From positions 117,912 to 181,911 of the forward strand of contig NZ_JAIQDW010000010.1 in assembly GCF_020026925.1 (NCBI RefSeq): a DNA stretch of 64,000 bases. The letters run 5' to 3'. The translations under genes were made by a program, and so were the position numbers. Below the pieces are notes generated by a model. That model saw only the letters and a program-made list of their open reading frames with translations, did not search any database and had not been told where the DNA came from. The stretch is from Flavobacterium hibisci. Its GTDB lineage: Bacteria > Bacteroidota > Bacteroidia > Flavobacteriales > Flavobacteriaceae. Below, piece after piece: positions 17,714 to 26,725 of this stretch. Position 1 is the stretch's first letter. Every line of letters starts with the position of its first letter.

Positions 17714-18592
17714 TTATTTTTCTCCTAATTGTTTTTTATACATTTCTATATTAGCTTTAACTTTATCATCAAGCTCCGGTTCTTTAATATCGGTATATTT
17801 TTGCATTTCTTCCAAGATAATTTTAGCTACAATATAGCGCGCCATATCCTTGTCATCTGCAGGAATTATGTACCATGGCGCATAATCAGTTGAAGTTTTA
17901 TTAATCGTCTCTTGATAATATTTTTGGTATTCCTTCCAGTGTTCCCTTTCTTTTAAATCTCCCGGCGAAAATTTCCAATGATGTTTTTCCTCTTCCAAAC
18001 GGCGCAATAACCGCTCTCTCTGCTCCTCTTTGCTTAAATGCAAAAAAAACTTCATAACAATAGTTCCGTTTTCCGTAATGTGCTTTTCAAAATTATTGAT
18101 TTGCTTAATTCTTTTTTTCCAGAATTTAGGCGTAATGTCCTCTACCGAATTAATCCCTGGCAAGTTCTCAGCGAGAACATATTCCGGATGCACACGCGTT
18201 ACCAAAACGTTCTCATAATGTGTACGGTTAAAAATGGCAAACTTCCCTTTTTCCGGCAAAGCAATATAATGTCTCCATAGATAGTCATGTTCTAATTCAC
18301 TAGAATTAGGGGTTTTAAAACTATGCACCACCACTCCACGCGGATTAAATTCCTTAAAAACTTCCCGAATCAAACTGTCTTTTCCTGACGTATCCATTCC
18401 CTGCAGGCAGATCAAAACACCATATCTGTTGTGCGAATACATCACATCCTGCAGATCGCTGAGTTTTGCCTGTACTTTATCCAGTTTCTCTTCTTTTTCA
18501 TCATCACTCGCTTCAACATCAAGCAGAGTCGGAATTTTGGACAATTTTATTTTATCTGTAACTTTAAAATCTTTTGGATCTATTGCTTTCAT
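17714..18592 (-). CDS. Polyphosphate kinase 2 family protein (PPK2)
   Basis: Polyphosphate:nucleotide phosphotransferase, transferring phosphate between polyphosphate and nucleoside (mono/di)phosphates in the cytoplasm. Walker A is GMDTSGK (residues 65-71), followed by VVHSFKTP, the Walker B-side segment FNRTHYENVLVTRVHPE, and the basic lid ERLLRRLEEEKHHWKFSPGDLKER, all typical of PPK2. At 292 residues it is a single-domain form. The class (AMP-, ADP- or both-using) cannot be assigned safely by eye. Confidence 0.93.
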   Translation of the reverse strand: MKAIDPKDFKVTDKIKLSKIPTLLDVEASDDEKEEKLDKVQAKLSDLQDVMYSHNRYGVLICLQGMDTSGKDSLIREVFKEFNPRGVVVHSFKTPNSSELEHDYLWRHYIALPEKGKFAIFNRTHYENVLVTRVHPEYVLAENLPGINSVEDITPKFWKKRIKQINNFEKHITENGTIVMKFFLHLSKEEQRERLLRRLEEEKHHWKFSPGDLKEREHWKEYQKYYQETINKTSTDYAPWYIIPADDKDMARYIVAKIILEEMQKYTDIKEPELDDKVKANIEMYKKQLGEK

Positions 18593-18631
18593 TTTTAATT
18601 TTTTTATATCATAAATATACTATTTTTACGA

Positions 18632-18815
18632 AGCATATTCCTGCTATCCATTACAATACTTATCAATAAACTGCTTTTTCCAAAGCCATAACAAAGCTTC
18701 CGCTGGTCGCTTCGTCCTGTCAGGAAAAAATGCATTTTCTTTTCAAAGTATTTTCATTGCAAACGAAGTTCACTGAACTCCGATTAAATAGAATTAAGTG
18801 AAGTAATCAGGGCTA
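18632..18815. repeat. Long degenerate copy of a dispersed Flavobacterium-type repeat
   Basis: The left end (about 18632-18660, containing CCTGCTATCCATTACAAT) and right end (ATCAGGGCTA at 18806-18815) match the ends of the shorter element at 50411-50486 (CCCGCTATCCGTTTCAAT ... ATCGGGGCTA). The interior is different and longer. It fills the gap between PPK2 and the next gene. Confidence 0.55.
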
Positions 18816-18864
18816 GGCATTGGTTTTTAAAAGAACTATTTCATTTTAATAATTTTATATCTGC

Positions 18865-19332
18865 ATGATGAAAAAAAAATTTCTAATACTTTTACTTTTA
18901 TTAGGAATTCAGGTCTTCAGTCAAAATGATGATCCTGACCAAAAAATTCACCATAAAATTTACGGCAAGTGTTTCGACAACTTAGAACAAATTCCTGAAA
19001 CAGAAAATGAAATCCCCTTAAAAGCAATATCATTTTGTAGTCTATTAGAATGCACTATTGGTTTTAAATACGCAAAAGACATCAAAAATATTCAGAATGC
19101 TATATTAAAAAGAGCTATTGAAATTACTACTCTGCTCTACAATGAAGGAATTCCAGTATATCTAATCAGTGGATTAGATAGCTCATATGAAGCAGAAAAG
19201 CAAAACAAAAATATTACTGACGATAATAATTTAGTATATATTAGTGTTGGAGGGTGTGTTTCTACTAATGAACTTCAAAAAATAAAACAAATTATTAATC
19301 AGAAAACATTAGAATTAATAAATAAAAAATAA
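18865..19332 (+). CDS. Hypothetical secreted protein
   Basis: A 155-residue protein with a clear signal peptide (MMKKKFLILLLLLGIQVFSQ, cut after SQ) and a small mature domain containing four cysteines (KCFDN, FCSLLECT, GGCVS). No family recognised. It is followed after 29 bases by the next gene on the same strand and may be cotranscribed. Confidence 0.68.
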   Translation: MMKKKFLILLLLLGIQVFSQNDDPDQKIHHKIYGKCFDNLEQIPETENEIPLKAISFCSLLECTIGFKYAKDIKNIQNAILKRAIEITTLLYNEGIPVYLISGLDSSYEAEKQNKNITDDNNLVYISVGGCVSTNELQKIKQIINQKTLELINKK

Positions 19333-19361
19333 CCTCAAAATGGTTATCAAAACAGCATTTC

Positions 19362-20198
19362 ATGGAAAAATTCACATTAGAAATATTATTTCAAATCATC
19401 GGAATCGGCTCAGCATCAGGATTATTTCTCAATAATGATTCGCTTTACGTTATTGGCGACAACAGCGGATTTCTGTACGAATACAACATGCATAATAAAC
19501 AGTTAAGTCAGCATGCCCTAATTGACAATCCATCGCAAAATATCCCAAAAAACATAAAACCGGATTTTGAATCGTTAACACATCATAACGATACACTTTA
19601 TATTTTTGGTTCAGGATCAACTGAAAACCGCAACAAAATGATTGAATTTGATTTAAAATCAAAAACCGTTTTACAAAAAAACAATCTCGTTGATTTATAC
19701 GCGCTCATGCAAAATTTCGGCGATATAAAACCGGAAGATTTCAATCTTGAAGGTGCTATTTTTGATGGCGAAAACTGGTATTTATTCAATCGTGGCAACG
19801 GCCTTTCCAACAAAAACACCATTTTTACGATTCACGCCAAAAATCTTGGTGAAGAATTTGCCCTGATTTCTGTCAATTACAAATTGCCAAAAATAAAAGG
19901 TGTCCGTTCCAGTTTTACCGATGCCATCCTGGTCGAAGACAAAATTTATTTTCTATCAACAGCCGAGAATACCAAATCAACTTATGATGACGGCGAAGTC
20001 CTGGGAAGTTTTATAGGAAGAATAGACCTTAAAACCATGAAAATAGATTTTACTCAAAAAATAACTTCAACCCATAAATTTGAAGGCTTGACACTCTACA
20101 AAAAAGAAAAGAATAAAATCGAGTTTTTGCTTTGTGAGGATAATGATACTGATTTATTAGAAACGAAGATTTTTAAATTGAGTTTGCCGGTTAAGTAG
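19362..20198 (+). CDS. Beta-propeller-like hypothetical protein (possibly DUF6929)
   Basis: A 278-residue protein built of repeated short strands with turns such as LYVIGDNSGFLYEYN, LYIFGSGST, IYFLSTAEN and FLLCEDNDTD, which suggests a beta-propeller related to DUF6929 or SMP-30-like folds. There is no cleavable signal peptide. Bacteroidota members of this type are uncharacterised. Assignment is by pattern only. It is monocistronic or follows the small secreted protein. Confidence 0.68.
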   Translation: MEKFTLEILFQIIGIGSASGLFLNNDSLYVIGDNSGFLYEYNMHNKQLSQHALIDNPSQNIPKNIKPDFESLTHHNDTLYIFGSGSTENRNKMIEFDLKSKTVLQKNNLVDLYALMQNFGDIKPEDFNLEGAIFDGENWYLFNRGNGLSNKNTIFTIHAKNLGEEFALISVNYKLPKIKGVRSSFTDAILVEDKIYFLSTAENTKSTYDDGEVLGSFIGRIDLKTMKIDFTQKITSTHKFEGLTLYKKEKNKIEFLLCEDNDTDLLETKIFKLSLPVK

Positions 20199-20229
20199 AA
20201 ATTTGTATTTTTTTGTGAAAGAGCTTTTC

Positions 20230-20347
20230 CACAAAGATTCACGAAAGACTTCAGAGACACACAAAACTTTCAAAATTTATTTTGCGCACCTTTACTAATT
20301 TCTTTGCGAATCTTTGCGGTAAAATTATAACACAAAGATTCACAAAA
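20230..20347. repeat. Direct and inverted intergenic repeats (CACAAAGATTCAC type)
   Basis: CACAAAGATTCACGAAA at 20230-20246 recurs directly as CACAAAGATTCACAAAA at 20331-20347 and in inverted form within 20303-20319 (TTTGCGAATCTTTGCGG). The three copies occupy most of the gap before the sigma-factor gene. Confidence 0.65.
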
Positions 20348-20472
20348 AACTCGCACAACAATTGCATTTTAGACACACGGCTGTTCATCTCTACAAATAA
20401 CCATTTATTTTTTTTCACCTCGTCCCAACCTTTTTCCCTTTTTCGCTCTCTTTATAATTAAAGACCAAAATT

Positions 20473-21009
20473 GTGATAAACGAAACGCTAATTACTAACT
20501 GCAAAAAAATGAACCGTGAGGCCCAGCGTCAGGTTTATGAGCATATGGCTCCAAAATTATATCGCGTTTGCAAACGATACCTAAAGAAAGAAGAAGAAAT
20601 TGAAGAAGCACTTGCTGATGCTTTCTACACTGTCTTTACAAAATTAGACCAGCTCAAAGAAGAAAAAGCTTTTGAGGCCTGGGCCAGAAAAATTACCGTT
20701 AATCACTGTTTGGCCACTATTAAAAAGAATACCAATTTCAATATGTATCTTGATGATGTAAAAGTCATTTCGCAACCTTTTACAGATGAGATCAACCTAT
20801 TAGAAGAAGAAGATTTACTCAATTTATTAAACCATATTCCGGAAGGCTGTAAAACGGTTTTTAACCTTTTTGTCATTGAAGGTTTCGGACATAAGGAAAT
20901 AGCCGCAATGCTGAATATTTCTGAAGGTACTTCAAAATCTCAGCTCAATGCGGCAAAAACCAAGCTAAAGGAATTAGTAAATAAATTGTATTATCAAAAA
21001 GCAAAATAG
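20473..21009 (+). CDS. ECF-type RNA polymerase sigma factor
   Basis: Sigma-70 family protein of 178 residues with only regions 2 and 4. Region 2 includes EEALADAFYTVFTKLD and the following WARKITVNHCL; region 4 has the helix-turn-helix FVIEGFGHKEIAAMLNISEGTSKSQLNAAK. Start: GTG at 20473, because homologues begin MI(N/H)E.LI.NCKK; the ATG at 20509 would cut helix 1. It is separated by two bases from a membrane protein that looks like its anti-sigma factor. The targets are unknown, but the following plug-motif genes are plausible. Confidence 0.92.
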   Translation: MINETLITNCKKMNREAQRQVYEHMAPKLYRVCKRYLKKEEEIEEALADAFYTVFTKLDQLKEEKAFEAWARKITVNHCLATIKKNTNFNMYLDDVKVISQPFTDEINLLEEEDLLNLLNHIPEGCKTVFNLFVIEGFGHKEIAAMLNISEGTSKSQLNAAKTKLKELVNKLYYQKAK

Positions 21010-21011
21010 TC

Positions 21012-21953
21012 ATGGACAATCACGATAAAATATTCGATAAATTCAAAGAAGCCGCACACAACTCGGAACAGAAAGATTTTCCGGGAATGGAAAAAATCTG
21101 GTCGCGTGTAGAAGATAAACTGGACAAAAAAGAAGACAAAAAAACCATTGCCTTATGGAAGAAAATTGCAGTTGCAGCTTCTTTTATGCTATTACTTTCT
21201 CTTGGCTTTCAATTTTTTAAGACAGATAAAAACACTGAAATTCAAACACCAAAAGCAGTTGTAAATAAAACTAAAAAAGAGACCATTCAAAACCAAATAA
21301 AAGACAATGCTGTTATCGAAAACGATCCTAAAATAATTTCAGGAGAAGAAGGCAAACGTATTTTAGAAAATCAGATTAAGAAACAGCAGGATATCGTAAA
21401 CAAGGAAACAAATGGTTTGAACGAAGTTATTGTAACTACGCCCAATACAGTTTTTATGCCATCTCCCATAGTTTCAGAAACAGAACACTCAAAAGAAGAA
21501 GATTTTACAGAAACTGACAAAGCTGATCAAAGTTTAGATTATTCAAAAACAATACAAAGAGAATCTGCAAAAACTGCCTTCGCTGACAAACAAGAGGAGA
21601 AAGCTAAAAAAGCAGCACCATTGATTGTACTTAACGGCAACGCTATGGCACACAGTGATGATTCAAAAAGAGATAAAATGATGCAGGACGAACTTCCTAA
21701 TTTAAGTCCGGAAAACATGGAATCACTGGTTGTTCTCGATGAACCCTTGTACATTATTGACGGGATTTATTATTCGGAAAATGATTTATTCGGAAAAAAT
21801 CCCACAAGCCCTTACTCTCCTTTAAACAAACAGGAAATCAAATCCATTACCATCCTTCAGGATCTGGAAGCTACTTCAAAATATGGTGAAAAAGGAAGAA
21901 AAGGAGTTGTTATCATCACAACTAAAACTGGAAAACCTGCTCTGAATAAATAG
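21012..21953 (+). CDS. Putative anti-sigma factor with C-terminal TonB-plug-like domain
   Basis: A 313-residue, single-span membrane protein: cytoplasmic N-terminus (1-49) with MEKIWSRVEDKL, transmembrane helix about 50-69, and a long periplasmic region. The periplasmic part contains two SusC/TonB-receptor plug signatures: LNEVIVTT (about residue 136) and, from about residue 242, LYIIDGIYY ... EIKSITILQDLEATSKYGEKGRKGVVIITTKTG. Position directly behind an ECF sigma gene and the topology suggest an anti-sigma factor; no FecR or zinc anti-sigma motif is visible. Having a plug-like domain on an inner-membrane protein is unusual and may let it interact with outer-membrane receptors (inference). 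Confidence 0.78.
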   Translation: MDNHDKIFDKFKEAAHNSEQKDFPGMEKIWSRVEDKLDKKEDKKTIALWKKIAVAASFMLLLSLGFQFFKTDKNTEIQTPKAVVNKTKKETIQNQIKDNAVIENDPKIISGEEGKRILENQIKKQQDIVNKETNGLNEVIVTTPNTVFMPSPIVSETEHSKEEDFTETDKADQSLDYSKTIQRESAKTAFADKQEEKAKKAAPLIVLNGNAMAHSDDSKRDKMMQDELPNLSPENMESLVVLDEPLYIIDGIYYSENDLFGKNPTSPYSPLNKQEIKSITILQDLEATSKYGEKGRKGVVIITTKTGKPALNK

Positions 21954-21988
21954 CGAACAAACATTTTAAAAATTTAAAATTTACTTGC

Positions 21989-22399
21989 ATGAAAAACGTA
22001 AAACTTATTTCATTAGCCCTATCTATGCTTCTATCTTTTGTATTAAAAGCGCAGGGAAAAACTGTCACCAGAAAACATGAAAATAATTTTGCAAAAATGA
22101 AAATTGTACCAAAAACTTTCATTAAATCTAAAGACACTATTTCTGATATAAAAGTTTCTTCAAATTGTGTTAAGCCAACAGTTTCTCCTAATCAAATTAG
22201 AATCTGCGTTCCTTCCCGATCTCTTTTGAAAGAGCCTTTGTATATTTTAGATGGAGAAATCATAAACTCCAGCCAATTTTCTAAAATAAACCCGAGTGAT
22301 ATTGAAGAAATAAAAGTTCTAAAAGGTAATGATGCCACTTTAATTTATGGAAATCAGGCAATCAATGGGGTTATTGTCATTATTAGCAAAAAGAATTAA
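21989..22399 (+). CDS. Secreted protein consisting of a TonB-plug-like domain
   Basis: A 136-residue exported protein (signal peptide ending about VLKAQG) whose second half is a stand-alone plug-like unit: EPLYILDGEII ... PSDIEEIKVLKGNDATLIYGNQAINGVIVIISKK. This is the pattern normally found at the N-terminus of SusC-type TonB-dependent receptors, but no barrel follows. It lies 35 bases after the putative anti-sigma gene and likely belongs to the same operon. Confidence 0.78.
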   Translation: MKNVKLISLALSMLLSFVLKAQGKTVTRKHENNFAKMKIVPKTFIKSKDTISDIKVSSNCVKPTVSPNQIRICVPSRSLLKEPLYILDGEIINSSQFSKINPSDIEEIKVLKGNDATLIYGNQAINGVIVIISKKN

Positions 22400-22450
22400 C
22401 AATAAGACAAATCAATTATAATAAAATATTAATCATTTAAATTTCACCTT

Positions 22451-23155
22451 ATGAAAAAGCTTTTAACACTTTTTATACTTGTTTCAATCAATTCATTTTC
22501 TCAAACTAAAACTCCAATAGATAAACATTTTATTGAAGTTTCCGGCAAAGCAGACACATTAGTCATTCCAGATAAAATATGGATAAATGTGCTTTTAATG
22601 GAAAAAGATTTTAAAGGCAAAAAATCTGTCGAAGAAATAGAAAAAGAAATGATTCAGAAATTGGAATCAATTGGCATCAATACAGAAAAAAATGTTAGTC
22701 TTAATTATATGTCCAGTAATTTTAAGAATTACATTCTGAAACAAACTGATATTTTCAAATCAAAATCATATTCTGTTTTAGTTACTGATGCTAATATAAC
22801 TGCAAAGGTTTTTATAAGCCTGGAAGAAATCGGGATTTCAAACGTTCGAATTGAAAAGGTAGAAAATACAGACGAAGAGAAGATTAAGCTCCTAATAAAC
22901 GGGAAGGCGATATTAAATGCAAAACAGACTGCTGAAAGTTTTTCAAAACCTTTAAATCAAAAAGTTGGAAATGCCATTGAAATAAGTAACTTTGAAAATA
23001 TGCCAAATCAATTTACAGGACAATTAAATGAAGTCGTAGTAAGAGGTTACTCTTCAAAAATATATGGGAATAGGAGTCTAAATTATGAGAGTAATATTGA
23101 ATTTGAAAAAATAAAGATTTCAAGTTCAGTTCAGGCTAAATTTTTATTAGAATAA
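22451..23155 (+). CDS. SIMPL (DUF541) domain secreted protein with a SusC-like motif
   Basis: Exported 234-residue protein (signal peptide ending NSFSQ). The body fits the SIMPL/DUF541 fold: IEVSGKADTLVIPDKIWINVLLMEKD at the start and KAILNAKQTAESFSKPLNQKVGNAIEIS later. Near residue 192 it carries LNEVVVRGYSS, which copies the LDEVVVTGYG motif of SusC-type receptors, and is the third plug-related piece in this operon. SIMPL proteins of known structure form periplasmic assemblies; function here is unknown. Confidence 0.75.
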   Translation: MKKLLTLFILVSINSFSQTKTPIDKHFIEVSGKADTLVIPDKIWINVLLMEKDFKGKKSVEEIEKEMIQKLESIGINTEKNVSLNYMSSNFKNYILKQTDIFKSKSYSVLVTDANITAKVFISLEEIGISNVRIEKVENTDEEKIKLLINGKAILNAKQTAESFSKPLNQKVGNAIEISNFENMPNQFTGQLNEVVVRGYSSKIYGNRSLNYESNIEFEKIKISSSVQAKFLLE

Positions 23156-23193
23156 TTAAATAAACATATAAACTATATTTCAAACAAAATTTC

Positions 23194-23781
23194 ATGAACC
23201 CAATCTTAAATCAAAATTTATTTCTTGTAAAAGAACATATCGGAATGTTCAAAGCCTCAAACAATTATGACATTTATGATCCTGCGAATAATCAGATCAT
23301 CATGCATTGCAGAGAAAACAGTTTAGGCATTTTTACTAAAATATTACGTTTCACGGATTACAAAAGAATGACACCTTTTAATGTTGAAATTACTACCGCT
23401 TCTGGTGAAAAATTGATTTCAGTAAAACGTGGTATTGCATTTTTTCGTTCTACTGTTGAAATATTTGATGAGAAAGACAGATTAGTTGGAACTTTTAAAC
23501 AGAAATTCTTTTCTATTGGAGGTAAATTCGAAATATTAGACAAAAATGAAAAACCTGTTGCAACCCTTCAGGGAAAATGGACAGGCTGGGACTTTAAATT
23601 CTCACACGAAAACAAACAGCTGGCTCAGGTAAGTAAAAAATGGGCAGGATTAGGCAAAGAATTTTTTACCAGTGCCGATAATTATGCATTGCAAATTGAA
23701 GAAACAGTAGCTGCTGATTCACCACTTAGACAATTAATTCTGGCAGCCGTAATGTGTATTGACATGGTTTTAAAAGAATAA
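23194..23781 (+). CDS. LURP-one/phospholipid scramblase-related protein
   Basis: A 195-residue soluble protein with repeated antiparallel strands and a final hydrophobic helix, resembling the LURP-one-related (Tubby-like/scramblase) fold: FDVYD-like openings ([20 protein letters not shown]), [42 protein letters not shown]. Biochemical role is not known in bacteria. Monocistronic by spacing (38 bases after the SIMPL gene, in the same direction, so cotranscription is possible). Confidence 0.8.
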   Translation: MNPILNQNLFLVKEHIGMFKASNNYDIYDPANNQIIMHCRENSLGIFTKILRFTDYKRMTPFNVEITTASGEKLISVKRGIAFFRSTVEIFDEKDRLVGTFKQKFFSIGGKFEILDKNEKPVATLQGKWTGWDFKFSHENKQLAQVSKKWAGLGKEFFTSADNYALQIEETVAADSPLRQLILAAVMCIDMVLKE

Positions 23782-23894
23782 CAAAAGCTGTTAAACTTAG
23801 ATTAAGAAAACAGAAAAAGCATCTTTTCGCTACGCAAAAACTGTATTTTTGTAGTACTGAACAGATGCTTTCTGCATTTCTAAAAATAAAACTC

Positions 23895-24611
23895 ATGACA
23901 AACTTAAAAAATAAAAATGCCCTGATTACAGGAGCTGGTAAAGGAATTGGAAAAGCGATTGCAATTGCCCTTGCAAAAGAAGGCGTAAACGTAATCCTAA
24001 TTTCCAGAACCCAATTGGATGTTGAACAATTAGCCGTAACAATTGAGAATTTTGGAGTTAAGTCATTAGCACTAACAGCAGATGTTGCAGACATAAACTC
24101 TGTCAACACAGCAGTAGAAAAAGCCCTGGCTGAATTTAAAACTATTGATATTTTAATCAATAATGCGGGTATCGCTTCTTTTGGAAAATTTATGGAATTA
24201 GAACCATCCGAATGGGAAAAAATTATTCAGGTGAACCTAATGGGAACGTATTATACCACACGCGCTGTTTTGCCTAATATGATTGAAAGACAAACAGGCG
24301 ATATCATTAATATTTCATCAACAGCGGGATTAAACGGAAATGCATTGACAAGTGCTTACAGTGCATCAAAATTTGCCGTTCTGGGCTTAACCGATTCTTT
24401 GATGCAGGAACTCAGAAAACACAACATTCGGGTCACTGCCTTAACACCAAGTACGGTTGCAACTGATATGGCAAAAGATTTAAATCTTACTGATGGAAAT
24501 CCTGAAAAAGTAATGCAGTCTGAGGATATTGCCGAATTAATAATCGCTCAACTGAAATTAAACCGTAGGGTGTTCATAAAAAACAGCAGTATCTGGTCTA
24601 CTAATCCTTAA
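23895..24611 (+). CDS. 3-ketoacyl-ACP reductase-like SDR (FabG family)
   Basis: Classical short-chain dehydrogenase of 238 residues. Cofactor motif [16 protein letters not shown] stretch (LINNAGIAS), catalytic Ser in INISSTAG and YSASK. ATG at 23895 is chosen over 23865, because homologues begin a few residues before the strand NALITGAG. It probably reduces a beta-keto group with NADPH; the true substrate is not certain, since FabG-like SDRs are broad. Not located near other fatty-acid genes. Confidence 0.9.
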   Translation: MTNLKNKNALITGAGKGIGKAIAIALAKEGVNVILISRTQLDVEQLAVTIENFGVKSLALTADVADINSVNTAVEKALAEFKTIDILINNAGIASFGKFMELEPSEWEKIIQVNLMGTYYTTRAVLPNMIERQTGDIINISSTAGLNGNALTSAYSASKFAVLGLTDSLMQELRKHNIRVTALTPSTVATDMAKDLNLTDGNPEKVMQSEDIAELIIAQLKLNRRVFIKNSSIWSTNP

Positions 24612-24635
24612 TTTAAAATATAAATTCCAATACTG

Positions 24636-24651
24636 AAATTCCAAATTCCAA
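24636..24651. repeat. 16-bp dispersed repeat AAATTCCAAATTCCAA
   Basis: The same 16 bases occur at 35349-35364 and, inverted, at 33074-33089, always between genes. Confidence 0.6.
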
Positions 24652-24714
24652 TTCTTTTACTTATCTTAAATTGAAATTTGATACTTGACCCACGGAATTT
24701 AAAAAAGAAATAAA

Positions 24715-25224
24715 ATGGAACAATATTTAAGACAATTGGTTTCAATTGCATTTACAGATAAAAAAGAAATCTTTACCGGTTTCTTGATTGATTATTCAGA
24801 CGACTGGATTTTGCTTAAAAACAATCCAATCGACTTTATACTTGATGGCTTTGTGATTTTAAAAAACAAAAACATTGAGGCAATCGAAAGAGACGAAGAA
24901 CTGGTTTTCAATGAAAAAGTAATTCGCCTGAAAGGCTTAAAAACAAATGCCGAAGATATTATCCCGATTAAAGATTTGAGTAGCATCTTACACTACATCA
25001 GCAACAAATATGGTATTTTTCAGATTGTAAAAAAATCACCTAAATCGGTTTATTTAGGTAAGCTTATTGAAGTCAATGAAGAAATACTGACCATTGATTT
25101 CCTGGATATCAGAGGCTCTTTTGGAGGTGAACTCAGTTTTAATCCAGAAAAAATAAGAGTGATTGAATTTGATTCAGATTATATCAATTCTTTGAAATTG
25201 GTTTCGGAAGAGAATGAGAAATAA
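24715..25224 (+). CDS. Hypothetical protein
   Basis: A 169-residue soluble protein without signal or membrane segment. It appears to hold two similar halves, each a small beta-barrel-like unit: LVSIAFTDKKEIFTGFLIDYSDDWILLKN and KSPKSVYLGKLIEVNEEILTIDFLD, reminiscent of Sm/SH3-like folds, but no named family was recognised. It is monocistronic and followed by a very strong terminator. Confidence 0.65.
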   Translation: MEQYLRQLVSIAFTDKKEIFTGFLIDYSDDWILLKNNPIDFILDGFVILKNKNIEAIERDEELVFNEKVIRLKGLKTNAEDIIPIKDLSSILHYISNKYGIFQIVKKSPKSVYLGKLIEVNEEILTIDFLDIRGSFGGELSFNPEKIRVIEFDSDYINSLKLVSEENEK

Positions 25225-25232
25225 TTTTTTAT

Positions 25233-25272
25233 AAAAACAAAAAAGTCCTTTATCAAGGACTTTTTTGTTTTT
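25233..25272 (+). terminator. Strong intrinsic terminator
   Basis: Perfect 18-bp hairpin (arms 25233-25250 and 25255-25272, core AAGTCCTT/AAGGACTT) with T-runs, directly after the hypothetical gene. Confidence 0.85.
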
Positions 25273-25275
25273 ATA

Positions 25276-25378
25276 TGTCCATTTCGACGTAAGGAGAAAT
25301 CGCACGCGGGACTCTACAAAGATTGAAGCCAAACTTCATGGAGCTTCTAGTATGATTTCTCCTTACGTCGAAATGACA
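25276..25378. repeat. 103-bp MITE-like element with inverted ends
   Basis: Ends 25276-25301 and 25354-25378 are inverted copies (one bulged base), sharing CATTTCGACGTAAGGAGAAA. The interior has no reading frame. The ends partly resemble the terminal inverted repeat of the GIY-YIG element at 39408-39791 (GTCATT-CG...TAGGA...ATC). Confidence 0.75.
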
Positions 25379-25390
25379 ATATTCTGTGAA

Positions 25391-26725
25391 TTAAACTTCT
25401 GCCAGTTTGTTTAAAAACTCCAGACGAACACTTCCGTCTTCATCAATTTTAGTGAGATTAATTTCCTGTAAAGTATTAACCAATTCAGGATTCCACGGTG
25501 TTTTTACTTTTACATAATTTTCGGTAAAGCCATGAATATAGCCTTCTTTGTTTTCGCTTTCGAATAAAACAGTTCTTTTAGATCCTAATTGGCTTTCGTA
25601 AAAAGCGCGGCGTTTTTTAACCGACAATCCACGGAGCATTTTACTTCGTTTTGCCCTTACATTAGCAGGAACAACACCCGGCATATCAGCTGCTTCAGTA
25701 TTATCTCTTTCAGAATAAGTAAATACGTGTAAATAGGATATATCCATTTCATTAAGAAAATGATATGTTTCTAAGAAATGCTCATCTGTTTCTCCCGGAA
25801 AACCAACAATTACATCAACACCAATACACGCATCTGGCATTACTTCACGGATTTTGTTTACACGGTCTGTATACACTTCACGCAGATAACGCCGTTTCAT
25901 TAATTTCAAAATATCATTACTGCCAGATTGCAGGGGAATATGAAAGTGAGGTACAAAAGTACGGCTTTTAGATACGAACTCAATTGTTTCGTTTTTAAGT
26001 AAATTAGGCTCGATTGATGAAATTCGCAAACGCTCAATTCCTTCCACTTTATCCAAAGCCTGTACTAAATCTAAGAAAGTATGCTCGTGTTTTTTATTTC
26101 CAAATTCCCCTTTTCCGTAATCGCCAATATTCACTCCTGTCAGGACAATTTCTTTAATATCCTGAGCCGAAATTTCTTTTGCATTCTGTAATACATTTTC
26201 TAAAGCGTCACTTCTTGAAATTCCTCGTGCTAATGGAATCGTACAATAAGTACATTTATAATCACAACCATCCTGAACCTTCAAAAAGGCACGGGTACGA
26301 TCGCCAATGGAATAACTTCCAACGTAAAAATCGGCTTCAGCAATCTCGCATGAATGAACCTCACCCATGTCGTTTTTACTTAAATCATGAATATAATCGG
26401 TAATTTTAAATTTTTCAGTAGCTCCCAAAACCAAATCAACACCATCTACAGCTGCTAATTCTTCAGGTTTCAATTGTGCATAGCAACCTACAGCGGCAAC
26501 AAAAGCCTTATCATTAAGTTTCATTGCTTTTTTTACGACCTGCTTAAATTGTTTATCAGCATTTTCTGTTACAGAGCACGTATTAATAACATATATGTCC
26601 GCAACTTCTTCAAAATCTACCCTGTCAAAACCTTCATCATTAAAATTTCTGGCAATTGTAGATGTCTCTGAAAAATTCAGTTTGCACCCAAGCGTATAAA
26701 AAGCAACTTTTTTTCTATTTTCCAT
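25391..26725 (-). CDS. mtaB: MtaB, tRNA ms2t6A methylthiotransferase
   Basis: Radical-SAM enzyme that adds a methylthio group to t6A37 of tRNAs reading ANN codons. The N-terminal UPF0004 domain carries three cluster-binding cysteines (C14, C50, C81), and the radical SAM motif CDYKCTYC has C154, C158 and C161. The overall length (444) and the KRRY/KMRRxY-type segment LMKRRYLREVYTDRVNKIR fit MtaB rather than MiaB or RimO. It is monocistronic. CAAATTTA at 26788-26795 is a possible -7 box on its strand. Confidence 0.94.
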   Translation of the reverse strand: MENRKKVAFYTLGCKLNFSETSTIARNFNDEGFDRVDFEEVADIYVINTCSVTENADKQFKQVVKKAMKLNDKAFVAAVGCYAQLKPEELAAVDGVDLVLGATEKFKITDYIHDLSKNDMGEVHSCEIAEADFYVGSYSIGDRTRAFLKVQDGCDYKCTYCTIPLARGISRSDALENVLQNAKEISAQDIKEIVLTGVNIGDYGKGEFGNKKHEHTFLDLVQALDKVEGIERLRISSIEPNLLKNETIEFVSKSRTFVPHFHIPLQSGSNDILKLMKRRYLREVYTDRVNKIREVMPDACIGVDVIVGFPGETDEHFLETYHFLNEMDISYLHVFTYSERDNTEAADMPGVVPANVRAKRSKMLRGLSVKKRRAFYESQLGSKRTVLFESENKEGYIHGFTENYVKVKTPWNPELVNTLQEINLTKIDEDGSVRLEFLNKLAEV

